Assembly: GCA_965216905.1 (NCBI GenBank)
Contig: OZ244213.1
Coordinates: 1,426,001 to 1,490,000, forward strand
From: G965216905 sp965216905
Lineage (GTDB): Bacteria; Actinomycetota; Acidimicrobiia; Spongiisociales; ZC4RG35
Direction of reading: 5' to 3'
DNA length: 64,000 nt
Shown in pieces: positions 7,775-16,769 of the stretch (positions are counted from its first letter, which is position 1; every line of letters begins with the position of its first letter). The translations under genes were made by a program, and so were the position numbers. A model generated the notes under the pieces. It was given only the letters and a program-made list of their open reading frames with translations. It had not been told where the DNA came from and made no database searches.

Positions 7775-9103
7775 CTAGAGCAGGAATGCGAGGCCGACGC
7801 AGGCGATCACCGAACCGATGACGGCCGGTGCCACCGTGCGGCGGATACCACCACGCCCGATCACCCAGACGATCCCGCCCTTGACGAGCGTGTTCGTGGC
7901 GGCGGCGATGGCGATGGCATTCCCGGCGACGGTGTCCGAGATTGCCCCATCCCCGCGGCTGAGGTTGGCCATCGACAGCGTGATCGCGTCCACGTCGGCG
8001 ACCCCCGAGATGAGGGCTGACAAGTAGACGCCGCCATCGCCCAGGTAGGTCGACGCCGCCTTGGAGATGATGAGGATCACCCCATACAGCAGGCCGAACT
8101 GGACGGCGGGACCGAGCCGGAACGGATTGGAGAACTCGGTGGTGTCCGCCTCCTGGTCTGCCGAGCGCGAACCGCCGAAGTACAGAAAGGCGGCCCACGC
8201 CAGACCGACGATCACTCCGGCTCCCACCGGAAGGAGGACCTCCCGAAGCAGTTCGGCGTTGACGACCTGCACCTCGATCAGCACCCGGATGAACATGATC
8301 GTCCAGGCCAGGACCAGCCCGAGAGCCAGCGGCCGGGCGAGCGCCTTGGCTCCCTTGCTGCGCTCCGAGAGGGTCAACGTCACTGCGGTCGACGACACCA
8401 GACCACCCAGGATCCCCGTCAGCCCCACTCCTCGGCTGGGGCCGACGACCTGGATGAGGATGTACCCGAGGAAGGAGAGCCCCGATATGAACACCACCAT
8501 GAGACCGACGGAGAACGGGGTGGCCGCGTCGAAGGGCGCGGGTCCCAGCGGATCGTCCGGGAGCAACGGCAGGATGAGCGCCGCCAGCACCGCGAACTGG
8601 AGGCTGGCGGAGACGTCTTCCTCGTCGATCGCGGCCGCCAGACGACGGGTCCATGGCTTGAGGGCCAGGATGGTGGCGGTGGCAACGGCAACGCCGGCTG
8701 CGATGCGCGGCATCCCCAGTCCGGCGGTGGCCCCGGCCAGGAACACCACCAGCGCCGCCACCTCGGTGGTGACTCCGAGCTCGCCGGACCGAACCCCGAC
8801 GTAATAGGCGACCAGGATGAATGAGCCGACGGCGACCAGCGACCCGAGGAGCAGGAACCGCGCTCCCGCGACGGAGTCGGCGACGGCGGCGAGTCCCCCG
8901 ACCAGCGAGATGAGCGCAAAGGTCCGGGCGCCGGCGAAGAGGTCATCGCCCTCTTCCTGTTTGGCGTACTCGCGTTGCAGTCCGACGAGGAGGCCGAGTG
9001 CCAGGGCGGTTCCGAGACGCGCGAAGGCGGTGGTTATGTCCAAGAGATCGTGACCGTCATGTGAATGCGACGTTAACGGGCATTCGCTCGATCCCAATGC
9101 CAC
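7775..9103 (-). CDS. MgtC/SapB and DUF4010 membrane protein
   Basis: Up to 442 aa, almost entirely hydrophobic segments. The N-terminal part has the MgtC/SapB features (LGLLVGLQREY, RTFALISLVGGLAA) and the C-terminal half matches the DUF4010 membrane domain with which it is often fused (SALISGVADVDAITLSMANL). Function of this long form is not established; short MgtC proteins regulate ATP synthase and magnesium homeostasis. Two starts are possible: GTG at 9103, giving a hydrophilic His-rich lead, or TTG at 9043 directly before the first membrane segment. The stop abuts the downstream PHP gene, so the two may be co-transcribed. Confidence 0.82.
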   Translation of the reverse strand: MALGSSECPLTSHSHDGHDLLDITTAFARLGTALALGLLVGLQREYAKQEEGDDLFAGARTFALISLVGGLAAVADSVAGARFLLLGSLVAVGSFILVAYYVGVRSGELGVTTEVAALVVFLAGATAGLGMPRIAAGVAVATATILALKPWTRRLAAAIDEEDVSASLQFAVLAALILPLLPDDPLGPAPFDAATPFSVGLMVVFISGLSFLGYILIQVVGPSRGVGLTGILGGLVSSTAVTLTLSERSKGAKALARPLALGLVLAWTIMFIRVLIEVQVVNAELLREVLLPVGAGVIVGLAWAAFLYFGGSRSADQEADTTEFSNPFRLGPAVQFGLLYGVILIISKAASTYLGDGGVYLSALISGVADVDAITLSMANLSRGDGAISDTVAGNAIAIAAATNTLVKGGIVWVIGRGGIRRTVAPAVIGSVIACVGLAFLL

Positions 9104-9130
9104 CGCGGTCGCGAAATCTCCTCGTGTGAC

Positions 9131-9144
9131 CGAACGTATGTTCG
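9131..9144. promoter_or_regulatory. LexA-binding SOS box
   Basis: CGAACGTATGTTCG fits the Gram-positive/mycobacterial LexA consensus CGAACRNRYGTTYG at every position. It ends two bases before a TAGAGT -10 box of the radical SAM gene, so bound LexA should block RNA polymerase. The M. tuberculosis homologue Rv2578c is, to my knowledge, also reported as LexA-controlled. Confidence 0.85.
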
Positions 9145-9146
9145 AC

Positions 9147-9152
9147 TAGAGT
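9147..9152 (+). promoter_or_regulatory. -10 box of the radical SAM gene (leaderless start)
   Basis: TAGAGT lies six bases before the GTG start codon, so the transcript should begin at or next to the start codon. No Shine-Dalgarno sequence is visible between them. No clear -35 is seen; the SOS box occupies the spacer. Confidence 0.55.
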
Positions 9153-9158
9153 CGAACC

Positions 9159-10067
9159 GTGAGCTTTCGCTGGTCCACGAAGTCCGAGCAACCGCAACTG
9201 TTCGACCGTGAGCAACGGATTGTGGGGAGTGGCGCATATCGCGGCCTCACGTTCCACGAGATCGAGGCTCGGTCGATCCTCAACCGGGTTCCGCGTGGCC
9301 CCATGCCATTCGAGTGGACGATCAATGCCTATCGGGGCTGTAGTCACGCCTGCGTCTACTGCTTGGCGCGGGCCACCCACGACTATCTGGGTTTCGGGAT
9401 CGGCGAGGACTTCGACACCCAGATCGTCGTGAAGATCAATGCGGTCGAGCTGGTGGCGCACGAGACGCAGCCGGGGCGGTGGGCCGGTCACAGCATTGCG
9501 ATGGGTACCAACACCGACCCGTACCAGCGGGCGGAGGGCAAGTACAAGCTCACGCGCGGAATCCTGGAAGTGCTCGTCGAGCGCGGCAATCCGTTCTCGA
9601 TCCTCACCAAGTCGCCGTTGATCCTGCGAGATCTCGACCTTCTGGTCGAGGGGTCGACCCGAGCGCCGGTCACGGTGGGACTGTCGATCGGAAGCTTCGA
9701 CGAAGCGGTGTGGAGGTTGGCCGAGCCTGGCACACCCCACCCGCGACGTCGGTTGGCGGCCGTGAAGCGGCTCGCCGATGCCGGATTGGAGACCTACGTC
9801 CTGGTCGCTCCCGTCCTGCCGGGACTGTCCGACGAAGGTGTCGACGCCGTCGTGCAGGCGTGTGTGGCGGCCGGCGCCGCTCACGTCACTCCGGTTCGGC
9901 TTCATCTTCGGGACGGCGTGCGTCAACACTATTTGCGCTGGCTGGCGCAGATGCGTCCCGAACTCGTCGGGATGTATGAAGCGGTGTATCGCACCCCTCC
10001 GTCGCTCCGCTCCACTCCGCAACGTGCCTCGGTCGCTTCCTCCTCCCAGCTCGGGCTGGGTATCTGA
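9159..10067 (+). CDS. Rv2578c-family radical SAM protein, SOS-controlled
   Basis: 302 aa. The radical SAM cluster motif CSHACVYC (CxxxCxxC) sits near residue 65 after INAYRGC. The protein resembles SplB-like and Rv2578c-type enzymes (MPFEWTINAYRGC, then FSILTKSPLILRDLDLL and GLSIGSFDEAVWRL). These bind a 4Fe-4S cluster and cleave S-adenosylmethionine to start radical chemistry. The substrate of this family is unknown, but the SplB resemblance and the LexA box just upstream point to DNA-damage repair or response. The GTG start is set by the promoter, giving a leaderless message. The neighbour on the other side, the MgtC-type gene, is divergent. Confidence 0.9.
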   Translation: MSFRWSTKSEQPQLFDREQRIVGSGAYRGLTFHEIEARSILNRVPRGPMPFEWTINAYRGCSHACVYCLARATHDYLGFGIGEDFDTQIVVKINAVELVAHETQPGRWAGHSIAMGTNTDPYQRAEGKYKLTRGILEVLVERGNPFSILTKSPLILRDLDLLVEGSTRAPVTVGLSIGSFDEAVWRLAEPGTPHPRRRLAAVKRLADAGLETYVLVAPVLPGLSDEGVDAVVQACVAAGAAHVTPVRLHLRDGVRQHYLRWLAQMRPELVGMYEAVYRTPPSLRSTPQRASVASSSQLGLGI

Positions 10068-10158
10068 CCGACCCGCTGGGTGCCGAGCGGGGTTCTGGCG
10101 ACATCCGGCGGTGGGAGGACCGTAGAGTCATGGTGCAATAGTTGAGAGGAGAACAATC

Positions 10159-10560
10159 GTGGATGTGCTTCTGATCATCGGCCGGGTTCTGTATGCCGTG
10201 ATCTTCTTGGGTTCGGGTTTCGCCGGCCACCTTCAGCAGGCCGATGCCACCGCCGGTTACGCGGAGATGCGAGGGCTGAAGAACGCCAAGGCCATGGTCC
10301 AGGTGAGCGGAATCCTGATGATTGCCATCGCCCTGGGGATCATCCTGGGCATCTGGATCGATCTGGCCGCACTGGGAGCGATCGCCTTCCTGCTCATCGG
10401 CAATGTTCTCATCCACCACTTCTGGTCCGACGACGATCCGATGACCCAGCAGATGGAGATGACGCAGTTCATGAAGAACCTCTCCATGGCCGGGGGCGCG
10501 CTCGTCATGTTCGCCCTGGCCGATCAGATGGGACCGATGATCATCGACCCCCTCTTCTGA
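10159..10560 (+). CDS. DoxX-family membrane protein
   Basis: 133 aa with four predicted membrane helices and the DoxX pattern (LIIGRVLYAVIFLGSGFAGHL, then a Met/Tyr-containing loop and HHFWSDDDP). DoxX proteins are small integral membrane proteins, in some cases subunits of quinol oxidases or of oxidative-stress complexes. No partner gene is seen here. The GTG start follows GAGAGGAGAAC. A TAGAGT -10-like box lies about 30 bases before the start. Confidence 0.85.
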   Translation: MDVLLIIGRVLYAVIFLGSGFAGHLQQADATAGYAEMRGLKNAKAMVQVSGILMIAIALGIILGIWIDLAALGAIAFLLIGNVLIHHFWSDDDPMTQQMEMTQFMKNLSMAGGALVMFALADQMGPMIIDPLF

Positions 10561-10682
10561 TCCGACACCGACCTCCCGGTATCGGAACCCCACCACCCAC
10601 GGAAATGTCTCAAGAACCGTTTTTATCACCTGGGTGGGGTCGGTTTGGTGCGGTTTGGGTCGCGAGAACGGTTGGTGGTGGG

Positions 10683-12110
10683 TTAGTTGGTGGTGATGGT
10701 GATGTTGTCGATGAAGTTGCCGGCGGAGCCGGGGTCGGTGGCTTGGAGTTGGATGCGGGTGATGGTCTGTCCGGCGGGGATGGTGTAGCTGCCGGTGTAG
10801 GTGGTCCAGGTTCCGGTGGGGGTGGTGTGTTGGGTTTGGAGGGTGAGGGCTCCGGGGGCGCCGAGGTGGAGTTGGACGGTGTCGTCGTCGAGGCGTCCTC
10901 GGTGGTCGAATGACCAGTGGAGGGTTTGGCCGGGGGTGGTGGCGAAGTCCTGGTAGATGCCGTCGGTCTGGTTGGTGTTCAGCTCGGTGAACTGGTCCCC
11001 GTCGGAGGCGGGTCCGTTCCAGCCGGTCGACCACATGTCGAACCCTCCCGACAGGGTCGACCAGCCGTCCACCTGGGCGGCGGTCAGCCGTTCCCAAACC
11101 GTGACGGTGACCGGCGTTTCGAACGAGCCGTTGGTGAACTCCCCGACCGGTGGCGGCGGGGGTGGTGGTGTGTCGGAGATGACCACGTTGTCGACGAAGT
11201 TGCCGGCGGAGCCGGGGTCGGTGGCTTGGAGTTGGATGCGGGTGATGGTCTGTCCGGCGGGCACCGTGTAGCTGCCGGTGTAGGTGGTCCAGGTTCCGGT
11301 GGGGGTGGTGTGTTCGGTTTGGAGGGTGAGGGCTCCGGGGGCGCCGAGGTGGAGTTGGACGGTGTCGTCGTCGAGGCGTCCTCGGTGGTCGAATGACCAG
11401 TGGAGGGTTTGGCCGGGGGTGGTGGCGAAGTCCTGGTAGATGCCGTCGGTCTGGTTGGTGTTCAGCTCGGTGAACTGGTCCCCGTCGGAGGCGGGCCCGT
11501 TCCAGCCGGTCGACCACATGTCGAACCCTCCCGACAGGGTCGACCAGCCGTCCACCTGGGCGGCGGTCAGCCTTTCCCAAACCGTGGCGGTGACCGGCGT
11601 TTCGAACGAGCCGTTGGTGAACTCCCCGACCGGTGGCGGCGGGGGTGGTGGTGTGTCGGAGATGACCACGTTGTCGACGAAGTTGCCGGCGGAGCCGGGG
11701 TCGGTGGCTTGGAGTTGGATGCGGGTGATGGTCTGTCCGGCGGGCACCGTGTAGCTGCCGGTGTAGGTGGTCCAGGTTCCGGTGGGGGTGGTGTGTTCGG
11801 TTTGGAGGGTGAGGGCTCCGGGGGCGCCGAGGTGGAGTTGGACGGTGTCGTCGTCGAGGCGTCCTCGGTGGTCGAATGACCAGTGGAGGGTTTGGCCGGG
11901 GGTGGTGGCGAAGTCCTGGTAGATGCCGTCGGTCTGGTTGGTGTTCAGCTCGGTGAACTGGTCCCCGTCGGAGGCGGGTCCGTTCCAGCCGGTCGACCAC
12001 ATGTCGAACCCTCCCGACAGGGTCGACCAGCCGTCCACCTGGGCGGCGGTCAACCGTTCCCAAACCGTGACGGTGACCGGCGTCTCGAACGAGCCGTTCA
12101 CCAGCTCCGC
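10683..12110 (-). repeat. Three tandem 483-bp coding repeats
   Basis: The 3' part of the dehydrogenase gene is three head-to-tail copies. The sequence GTTGTCGAYGAAGTTGCCGG recurs at 10704, 11187 and 11670, an exact 483-base period. Copies two and three differ by only scattered bases, and the C-terminal copy has a few more changes (IPAGQ for VPAGQ, QTQHTT for QTEHTT). The period is a multiple of three, so copy number can change without loss of frame. Confidence 0.93.
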
Positions 12111-14348
12111 GGCCGGCAGCGCGGACACCGTCCAGGTGAAGGAGGTGTCATCACTGCCACCCAGACCGTCGGCGGCGGTGACCGTCACCGCGAAGACACC
12201 GTCGGTTGTCGGCGCACCGGAGATGGTTCCGCTGAGGGCGTTGATGGAGAGTCCGTCAGGCAAGCCGGAAGCCGAGTACGACACCTGGTCACCGTCGGCG
12301 TCGGTGGCGACGGTTGCCAGCGAGACGGAGTCGCCAACTTGATTCGCCTGGTCGGCGATCGGATCGAGGGCAGGAGGGCGGTTGTCTCGGAAGATGTCTA
12401 CACAGATGGTGGTGCTGGCGTCGTCTGCGTCGGTCGCCTCGAGACACAGCTCGTAGTTCCACGGGTCGGTCCCGTGGTTCTCCATGACGAAGGAACCGGA
12501 GAACCCGGTGGTGTCGGGCGGCAGCCCGTTGGGATGGCGGTGATCGTTGTGGACGATGTCGAGCGTCCACTCGAGGTCCTCCGCCGGGATGTCTCCGTCT
12601 TCTGCATCGGTGGCGAAGCCGGAGAAGTCGACGGTGTCGCCGACGAAGAACATGCTCCCGTCGGTCGGCGTCGTGATCTCGGGCTCGGGTGCGGTGTCGA
12701 TCTCGATCACGACATGTTGGGTGTCGAGTGCTCCGCTGGGATCACGCACCTTCACCACGGCGGTGTAGATCCCGGCGACCGTGTACTCGTGTGTGGGGGT
12801 TGGGCCGGTATCGCCGGAACCGTCCCCGAAGTTCCACTCGTAGGTCAGCGGATCGCCGTCGGGATCGGAGGAACCGGTGGCATCGAAGGACACGGTGAGG
12901 GGTGCCACTCCAATGGAGGGGGAGGCGGTGGCGGCTGCGACCGGTGGAAGATTGTCAGCGCCTGCGTGGTCGAGGCGATAGATGCCGCTCTGATAGATGT
13001 CGGAGAACCACAGGACGCCGTCGTTGCCCATCTTCATCTGGGTGATTCCATACGACGACGAGTCGCCGTGGGTCGCGAACAGCTCGGCCGGGTTGTCGAC
13101 CGACCCGTCACCGTTGAACGACATAGTGAAGATCTGGCGCCGGTTGAAATCGTGATAGAAGAACCGACCGTCGTAGGTGGCCGGGTAGGCGTCACCCACG
13201 AAGAAGGCGTCCGCCTGGATGGACCCGCCACCGGCGGAGTGGTCGTAGGCGTAGAGCGCAGGCTGCGCGTTGTTCGCGGAGTAGTAGCTCTGGCAGTACG
13301 ACGTGTTTTGGTAGCCGGACCGGGCCAGGACTCCGTTCGCGCCTTCGTAACAGGGCCACCCGAAGTCGTGGCTGCCGACGTTGACCTCTTCCCACGTTCC
13401 CCAGCCGACATCGCCGATCCAGGCGTCACCCGTCGCGGGGTTGACGGTGAAGCGGAAGGGGTTCCGCAGGCCGGATGCGAACACCCGCGATCGATTCGAG
13501 GTGGGGTCGCTCGGCTGGAAGTGCGGGTTGCCGGGAACGCCTTCACCGGTGTTCGGATCGATGCGCAGGATCTTGCCGGCGAGCGAGTCGATGTCGAGCG
13601 CACGCGTGGCGTATGCACGAACCCGCGTGTAGTCGCTCCCGTCACCACTCCCCACCAGGAGGTTGCCGTCGTTGTCGAACATCACGGTTCCGATGGTGTG
13701 GCTCTGTTCGTCTGCGGGGATGCAGTCCCGCACGTAGCCGTTGTCAATGGCGATGGAGGGATCGGAGGTCGTCGCCTCCGCGCAGGAGGGGTTCGACGGA
13801 TTGCGGACGGCGGGGTCCGAGATGGTGTCCCAGACGGAGTTGGTCCCCACCAGAACCAGCGCACTGCCGGGAACCGCCCGGAGGTAGTCGTGCTCGATGT
13901 CGGCCGTATACCGGACGAGGCGGGAGACCCGGGCACCGTTTCCGTCCCGGGCGGCTGCACCCGATGCGGTCGCAGCTTCCGGCGGGTCGTGGGTGAAGAG
14001 AAGGTAGATGTACGGCTCTGCCGGGAACTCGGGGTGAACCGCGATCCCGAGGAGGCCGCGGTCGTGGCGGTTGTTGACGTCCGGCCCGATGTCGATGAAC
14101 GGCTGGCCGAGGAGTGTTCCGCTCTGGATCACCCGAACCTGCCCCGCCTTCGTGGCGACGAAGACCGTGTCGGCACCGACGAAGTCGAAGTCGATGATCA
14201 ACGGAATGGCGCTCCCGATCTGCTCGGTGAAGAAGCCGGCCGGTGCATTGATCGGGTAGTCGGCGGCCTTGGCTGCGGGGGCGGCGACCACCAGCATGCT
14301 CAACGCCAACAAACCCACGATCGAACGACGCGCCATACGACTGCGCAT
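10683..14348 (-). CDS. Secreted PQQ-type glucose/sorbosone dehydrogenase with PKD, Ig-like and three repeat domains
   Basis: 1221 aa. A signal peptide (to AAKA near residue 28) is followed by a six-bladed propeller of the glucose/sorbosone dehydrogenase family (~30-480; RGLLGIAVHPEF, LVGSGDGSDY, ASGLRNPFRFTVNP, YDGRFFYHDFN). Next come a PKD domain (~490-575; YEWNFGDGSGDTGPTPTHEYTVAG), an intermediate beta domain, a putative Ig domain (GLPDGLSINALSGTISGAP), then three nearly identical ~160-residue carbohydrate-binding-like modules (NGSFETPV...GNFVDNVVIS) joined by poly-Pro linkers. The enzyme class oxidises sugars outside the cell with PQQ or is a structural relative. The ATG at 14348 has GGGGAG before it; the longer frame is not needed. 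The repeats suggest cell-surface or polysaccharide attachment. Confidence 0.88.
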   Translation of the reverse strand: MRSRMARRSIVGLLALSMLVVAAPAAKAADYPINAPAGFFTEQIGSAIPLIIDFDFVGADTVFVATKAGQVRVIQSGTLLGQPFIDIGPDVNNRHDRGLLGIAVHPEFPAEPYIYLLFTHDPPEAATASGAAARDGNGARVSRLVRYTADIEHDYLRAVPGSALVLVGTNSVWDTISDPAVRNPSNPSCAEATTSDPSIAIDNGYVRDCIPADEQSHTIGTVMFDNDGNLLVGSGDGSDYTRVRAYATRALDIDSLAGKILRIDPNTGEGVPGNPHFQPSDPTSNRSRVFASGLRNPFRFTVNPATGDAWIGDVGWGTWEEVNVGSHDFGWPCYEGANGVLARSGYQNTSYCQSYYSANNAQPALYAYDHSAGGGSIQADAFFVGDAYPATYDGRFFYHDFNRRQIFTMSFNGDGSVDNPAELFATHGDSSSYGITQMKMGNDGVLWFSDIYQSGIYRLDHAGADNLPPVAAATASPSIGVAPLTVSFDATGSSDPDGDPLTYEWNFGDGSGDTGPTPTHEYTVAGIYTAVVKVRDPSGALDTQHVVIEIDTAPEPEITTPTDGSMFFVGDTVDFSGFATDAEDGDIPAEDLEWTLDIVHNDHRHPNGLPPDTTGFSGSFVMENHGTDPWNYELCLEATDADDASTTICVDIFRDNRPPALDPIADQANQVGDSVSLATVATDADGDQVSYSASGLPDGLSINALSGTISGAPTTDGVFAVTVTAADGLGGSDDTSFTWTVSALPAAELVNGSFETPVTVTVWERLTAAQVDGWSTLSGGFDMWSTGWNGPASDGDQFTELNTNQTDGIYQDFATTPGQTLHWSFDHRGRLDDDTVQLHLGAPGALTLQTEHTTPTGTWTTYTGSYTVPAGQTITRIQLQATDPGSAGNFVDNVVISDTPPPPPPPVGEFTNGSFETPVTATVWERLTAAQVDGWSTLSGGFDMWSTGWNGPASDGDQFTELNTNQTDGIYQDFATTPGQTLHWSFDHRGRLDDDTVQLHLGAPGALTLQTEHTTPTGTWTTYTGSYTVPAGQTITRIQLQATDPGSAGNFVDNVVISDTPPPPPPPVGEFTNGSFETPVTVTVWERLTAAQVDGWSTLSGGFDMWSTGWNGPASDGDQFTELNTNQTDGIYQDFATTPGQTLHWSFDHRGRLDDDTVQLHLGAPGALTLQTQHTTPTGTWTTYTGSYTIPAGQTITRIQLQATDPGSAGNFIDNITITTN

Positions 14349-14466
14349 GAATCCACTCCCCGTTGTGATGAAGGATCTCCCCAGACCCTCACGCCATTCT
14401 ACCGACCACCAGAGGCCGTGCCAGGGGTTCGATCGGGGTCGGTCGCTTGCCTTCCGACCGGACGAT

Positions 14467-15861
14467 TCAGGCGTGATCGTCGATGAGCTTCCAGAGTCTC
14501 TCGACATGGCTCGCGGTGGTTCTCGTCTGGCTGATCGCGATTCGGATGTAGGCGCGGTCGTCGATCGACGAACGGGTCACGTACGAATGTCCCGAGCGGT
14601 TTATCGATTCCGCCAGCGCGTCGGTGGCTTCGTTTCCATCGACATGGCGAAGGCTGACGAGCGCGAACGGCGTGGGGGCGATCAGTTCGAGCCGGGGGTG
14701 GGCGGCAACTCGGCGGCTCAGTCCCTTGGCGAGATCGATGTGTTCCCGGATGTGGTGACGGAGGCCTTCGGTGCCGTACGAACGCAGCACCATCCACAGC
14801 TTCAATGCTCGGAACCGGCGACCGAGCGGTACGTGCCAGTCCCGGTAGTCGATCACGTCATCCCGCTCGGAAGCCCGGTTGCGCAGGTACGGCGGCACGA
14901 TGCTCATGGCGTCGATCAAGGGGGCGCGGTCGGCGACGTAGAAGATCGAGCAGTCGAAGTTCGTGAACATCCACTTGTGTGGGTTGAAGACATAGGAGTC
15001 CGCCATCTCGACACCGTCTTGGAGCGATCGAAGCTCGGGCAGGATCATGGCGCTGCCGGCATAGGCGGCATCGACGTGATGCCACATGGCATGACGACGG
15101 GCCAGCTCGGCGATCGGCCGGATCGGGTCCACGGCGGTGGTGCCGGTGGTCCCGATGGCCGAGCACACGAATGCGGGTGTGAGCCCGGCCGCGCGGTCCG
15201 CCTCGATGGCCGCTTCCAGCGCCTCGGTGCGCATCGCGGACGTGTGATCGACGTCGATCAGACGGATGTGCTCGAAGCCGGCGAGCTTCGCGCCCTTCTC
15301 GATGGAGGAGTGTGCCTGGGCCGAGGTGTAGACGACCTGCTGATCGGCTCGAGCGCGGGCACGTGCCACGGTCCGGGCCACCACCAGCGCCGTGTGGGTG
15401 GCATCGGATGCGCTCATCTGGATGACACCACCTCCCGGGCCGGTCGTCTTCCACTCGGGCGGCAGGCCGAGGAGATCCACCATCCAATCCAGTACGTGAG
15501 CCTCGAGTTCGGTGGTCGCCGGGCTGGTAGACCACAGCATGCCCTGCTGTCCGAATCCGGCGGCGAGCAACTCGCCGAGGATGGACGGGGGCGAGGTGTT
15601 GGCCGGGAAGAAGGCGAACCACCCCGGGGATTGCCATTGCACCAGTCCGGGCATGATGAGCGTCTCGACGTCTTGGAGGATCACGTCGAATGGCTCCGGT
15701 GCCTGAGGAGGGTCTTCCGGAAGCCGCTTTCTGATTTCGCCGGGTTCGAGGTCGGGAATGATGGGCCGGCTTTCGATGTCCCGGAGATAGTCGGCGACCA
15801 AGTCGAGCACCGCGTGCCCGTGGCGGACGAACTCGTCGATGGTCATGTGGTGGTCGGTCAT
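14467..15861 (-). CDS. PLP-dependent aromatic L-amino-acid decarboxylase-like protein
   Basis: 464 aa of the group II decarboxylase family (DDC, tyrosine or tryptophan decarboxylase). Visible are the substrate-pocket stretch QWQSPGWFAFFPANTS near residue 75, the cofactor-binding HVDAAYAGSAM, and the PLP lysine in FNPHKWMFTNFDCS. The length fits family enzymes. The product would be an aromatic amine and CO2; the preferred amino acid cannot be read from sequence. A TACCCT -10-like box ends eight bases before the ATG, suggesting a leaderless message. Divergent from the unrecognised gene that follows. Confidence 0.9.
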   Translation of the reverse strand: MTDHHMTIDEFVRHGHAVLDLVADYLRDIESRPIIPDLEPGEIRKRLPEDPPQAPEPFDVILQDVETLIMPGLVQWQSPGWFAFFPANTSPPSILGELLAAGFGQQGMLWSTSPATTELEAHVLDWMVDLLGLPPEWKTTGPGGGVIQMSASDATHTALVVARTVARARARADQQVVYTSAQAHSSIEKGAKLAGFEHIRLIDVDHTSAMRTEALEAAIEADRAAGLTPAFVCSAIGTTGTTAVDPIRPIAELARRHAMWHHVDAAYAGSAMILPELRSLQDGVEMADSYVFNPHKWMFTNFDCSIFYVADRAPLIDAMSIVPPYLRNRASERDDVIDYRDWHVPLGRRFRALKLWMVLRSYGTEGLRHHIREHIDLAKGLSRRVAAHPRLELIAPTPFALVSLRHVDGNEATDALAESINRSGHSYVTRSSIDDRAYIRIAISQTRTTASHVERLWKLIDDHA

Positions 15862-15950
15862 CGAGGGCGAGGGTAACCCCGGTCTCGGTGGCCGGTTCTC
15901 AAGTATTGGCGGGATAATGTCGATTCCACCTCAAACCTCGCGGAGGTGTG

Positions 15951-16757
15951 ATGACCGAACACATCGAACGGCTGACCGACAGAGATCTGTCGACGGTGGC
16001 CGGAGTGCTCGGTCTGGATTCGGAATCGCTGCGATCCGAGCTGACACAACACCCGTGGCGGGTCCACGAGGTGCTGTCGGATCCGGACGTCTTCGACGTC
16101 GTCATGGATCGCCGAGATCATCCGGCGGCGGTCGTCTCGCCGTTCTTGATGTTCTCGGTTCTCATTCATCGCGTGGCGGCAGAGCTTCGCGACGCCAGCT
16201 ACGTGAACGACTGGTCGGGTCCCAGCTCTCGCCTCCCGGTGTTCGACGTCGAGCCGCTCCAGGAGTTCGTAGGCGCTCCCGGTCGCCTGTTCTTCCTGTC
16301 ACGGGTGCTCGCCCACTTTGCAGCCCCGTCGCCGCCGCCGGTCCCGGCAGATCCGCTCGATCTGGGCGACTTGGCGGGTTGGCTCGACGCCGCCCTTCCG
16401 CATCAGCGCTCCGTCCTGTTGCGCATGCTGGGTGACCTGTCCCTGTTCATGGCCGGTGTGTACCCCGACCGGACCGGTCGAGACGCCATCGAGCCACGGA
16501 AGATCGTTCGGCTGGGCGAGTCGGTGGGGATGTCCCCTGACGAGATCGCCGGCTTGTTCGATGCCGGAGACCCGGCGCCGGGTTTGTCGGCGATGGAATC
16601 GCTCGGGTCACGGTGGTACGCGGCCGCGGCCGACACCGCCACATCGCAACCGGTGCTACGCGACGTCGCGCACCGGTTCCGGGCGGCCCGCCGCGTTCTC
16701 AACCACCTGACCGACGGCTACCTCTACCGGTTGGACCTCCGCCCGGACGCCGCCTGA
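15951..16757 (+). CDS. Unrecognised conserved-looking protein
   Basis: 268 aa, start ATG after CGGAGGTGTG (a GTG one codon earlier is also possible). I do not recognise the family. The protein is mostly helical and soluble, with no signal peptide: an N-terminal ERLTDRDLSTVAGVLGL segment, a WRVHEVLSDPDVFDVVMDRRDHP block, a central LSRVLAHFAAP helix, then LPHQRSVLLRMLGDLSLFMAGVYPDRTG and a C-terminal YRLDLRPDAA. The LGDLSLFMAGVYPD piece looks like the core of a conserved family. Codon use is like its neighbours. It converges with the crotonase gene. Confidence 0.72.
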   Translation: MTEHIERLTDRDLSTVAGVLGLDSESLRSELTQHPWRVHEVLSDPDVFDVVMDRRDHPAAVVSPFLMFSVLIHRVAAELRDASYVNDWSGPSSRLPVFDVEPLQEFVGAPGRLFFLSRVLAHFAAPSPPPVPADPLDLGDLAGWLDAALPHQRSVLLRMLGDLSLFMAGVYPDRTGRDAIEPRKIVRLGESVGMSPDEIAGLFDAGDPAPGLSAMESLGSRWYAAAADTATSQPVLRDVAHRFRAARRVLNHLTDGYLYRLDLRPDAA

Positions 16758-16769
16758 GCGGCACCCGCC

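Noticed and set aside
14401..14466. T-arm-like GGGGTTCGATCGGGG as a possible tRNA
   Set aside because: The flanks do not pair as a T stem and no acceptor, D or anticodon arm fits.
11883..14486. 867-residue plus-strand open frame over the dehydrogenase gene
   Set aside because: It is the complement of a recognised propeller enzyme with signal peptide; long open frames on the opposite strand are expected in GC-rich genes. The same applies to 2855-5395 and 17931-20552 on the minus strand.
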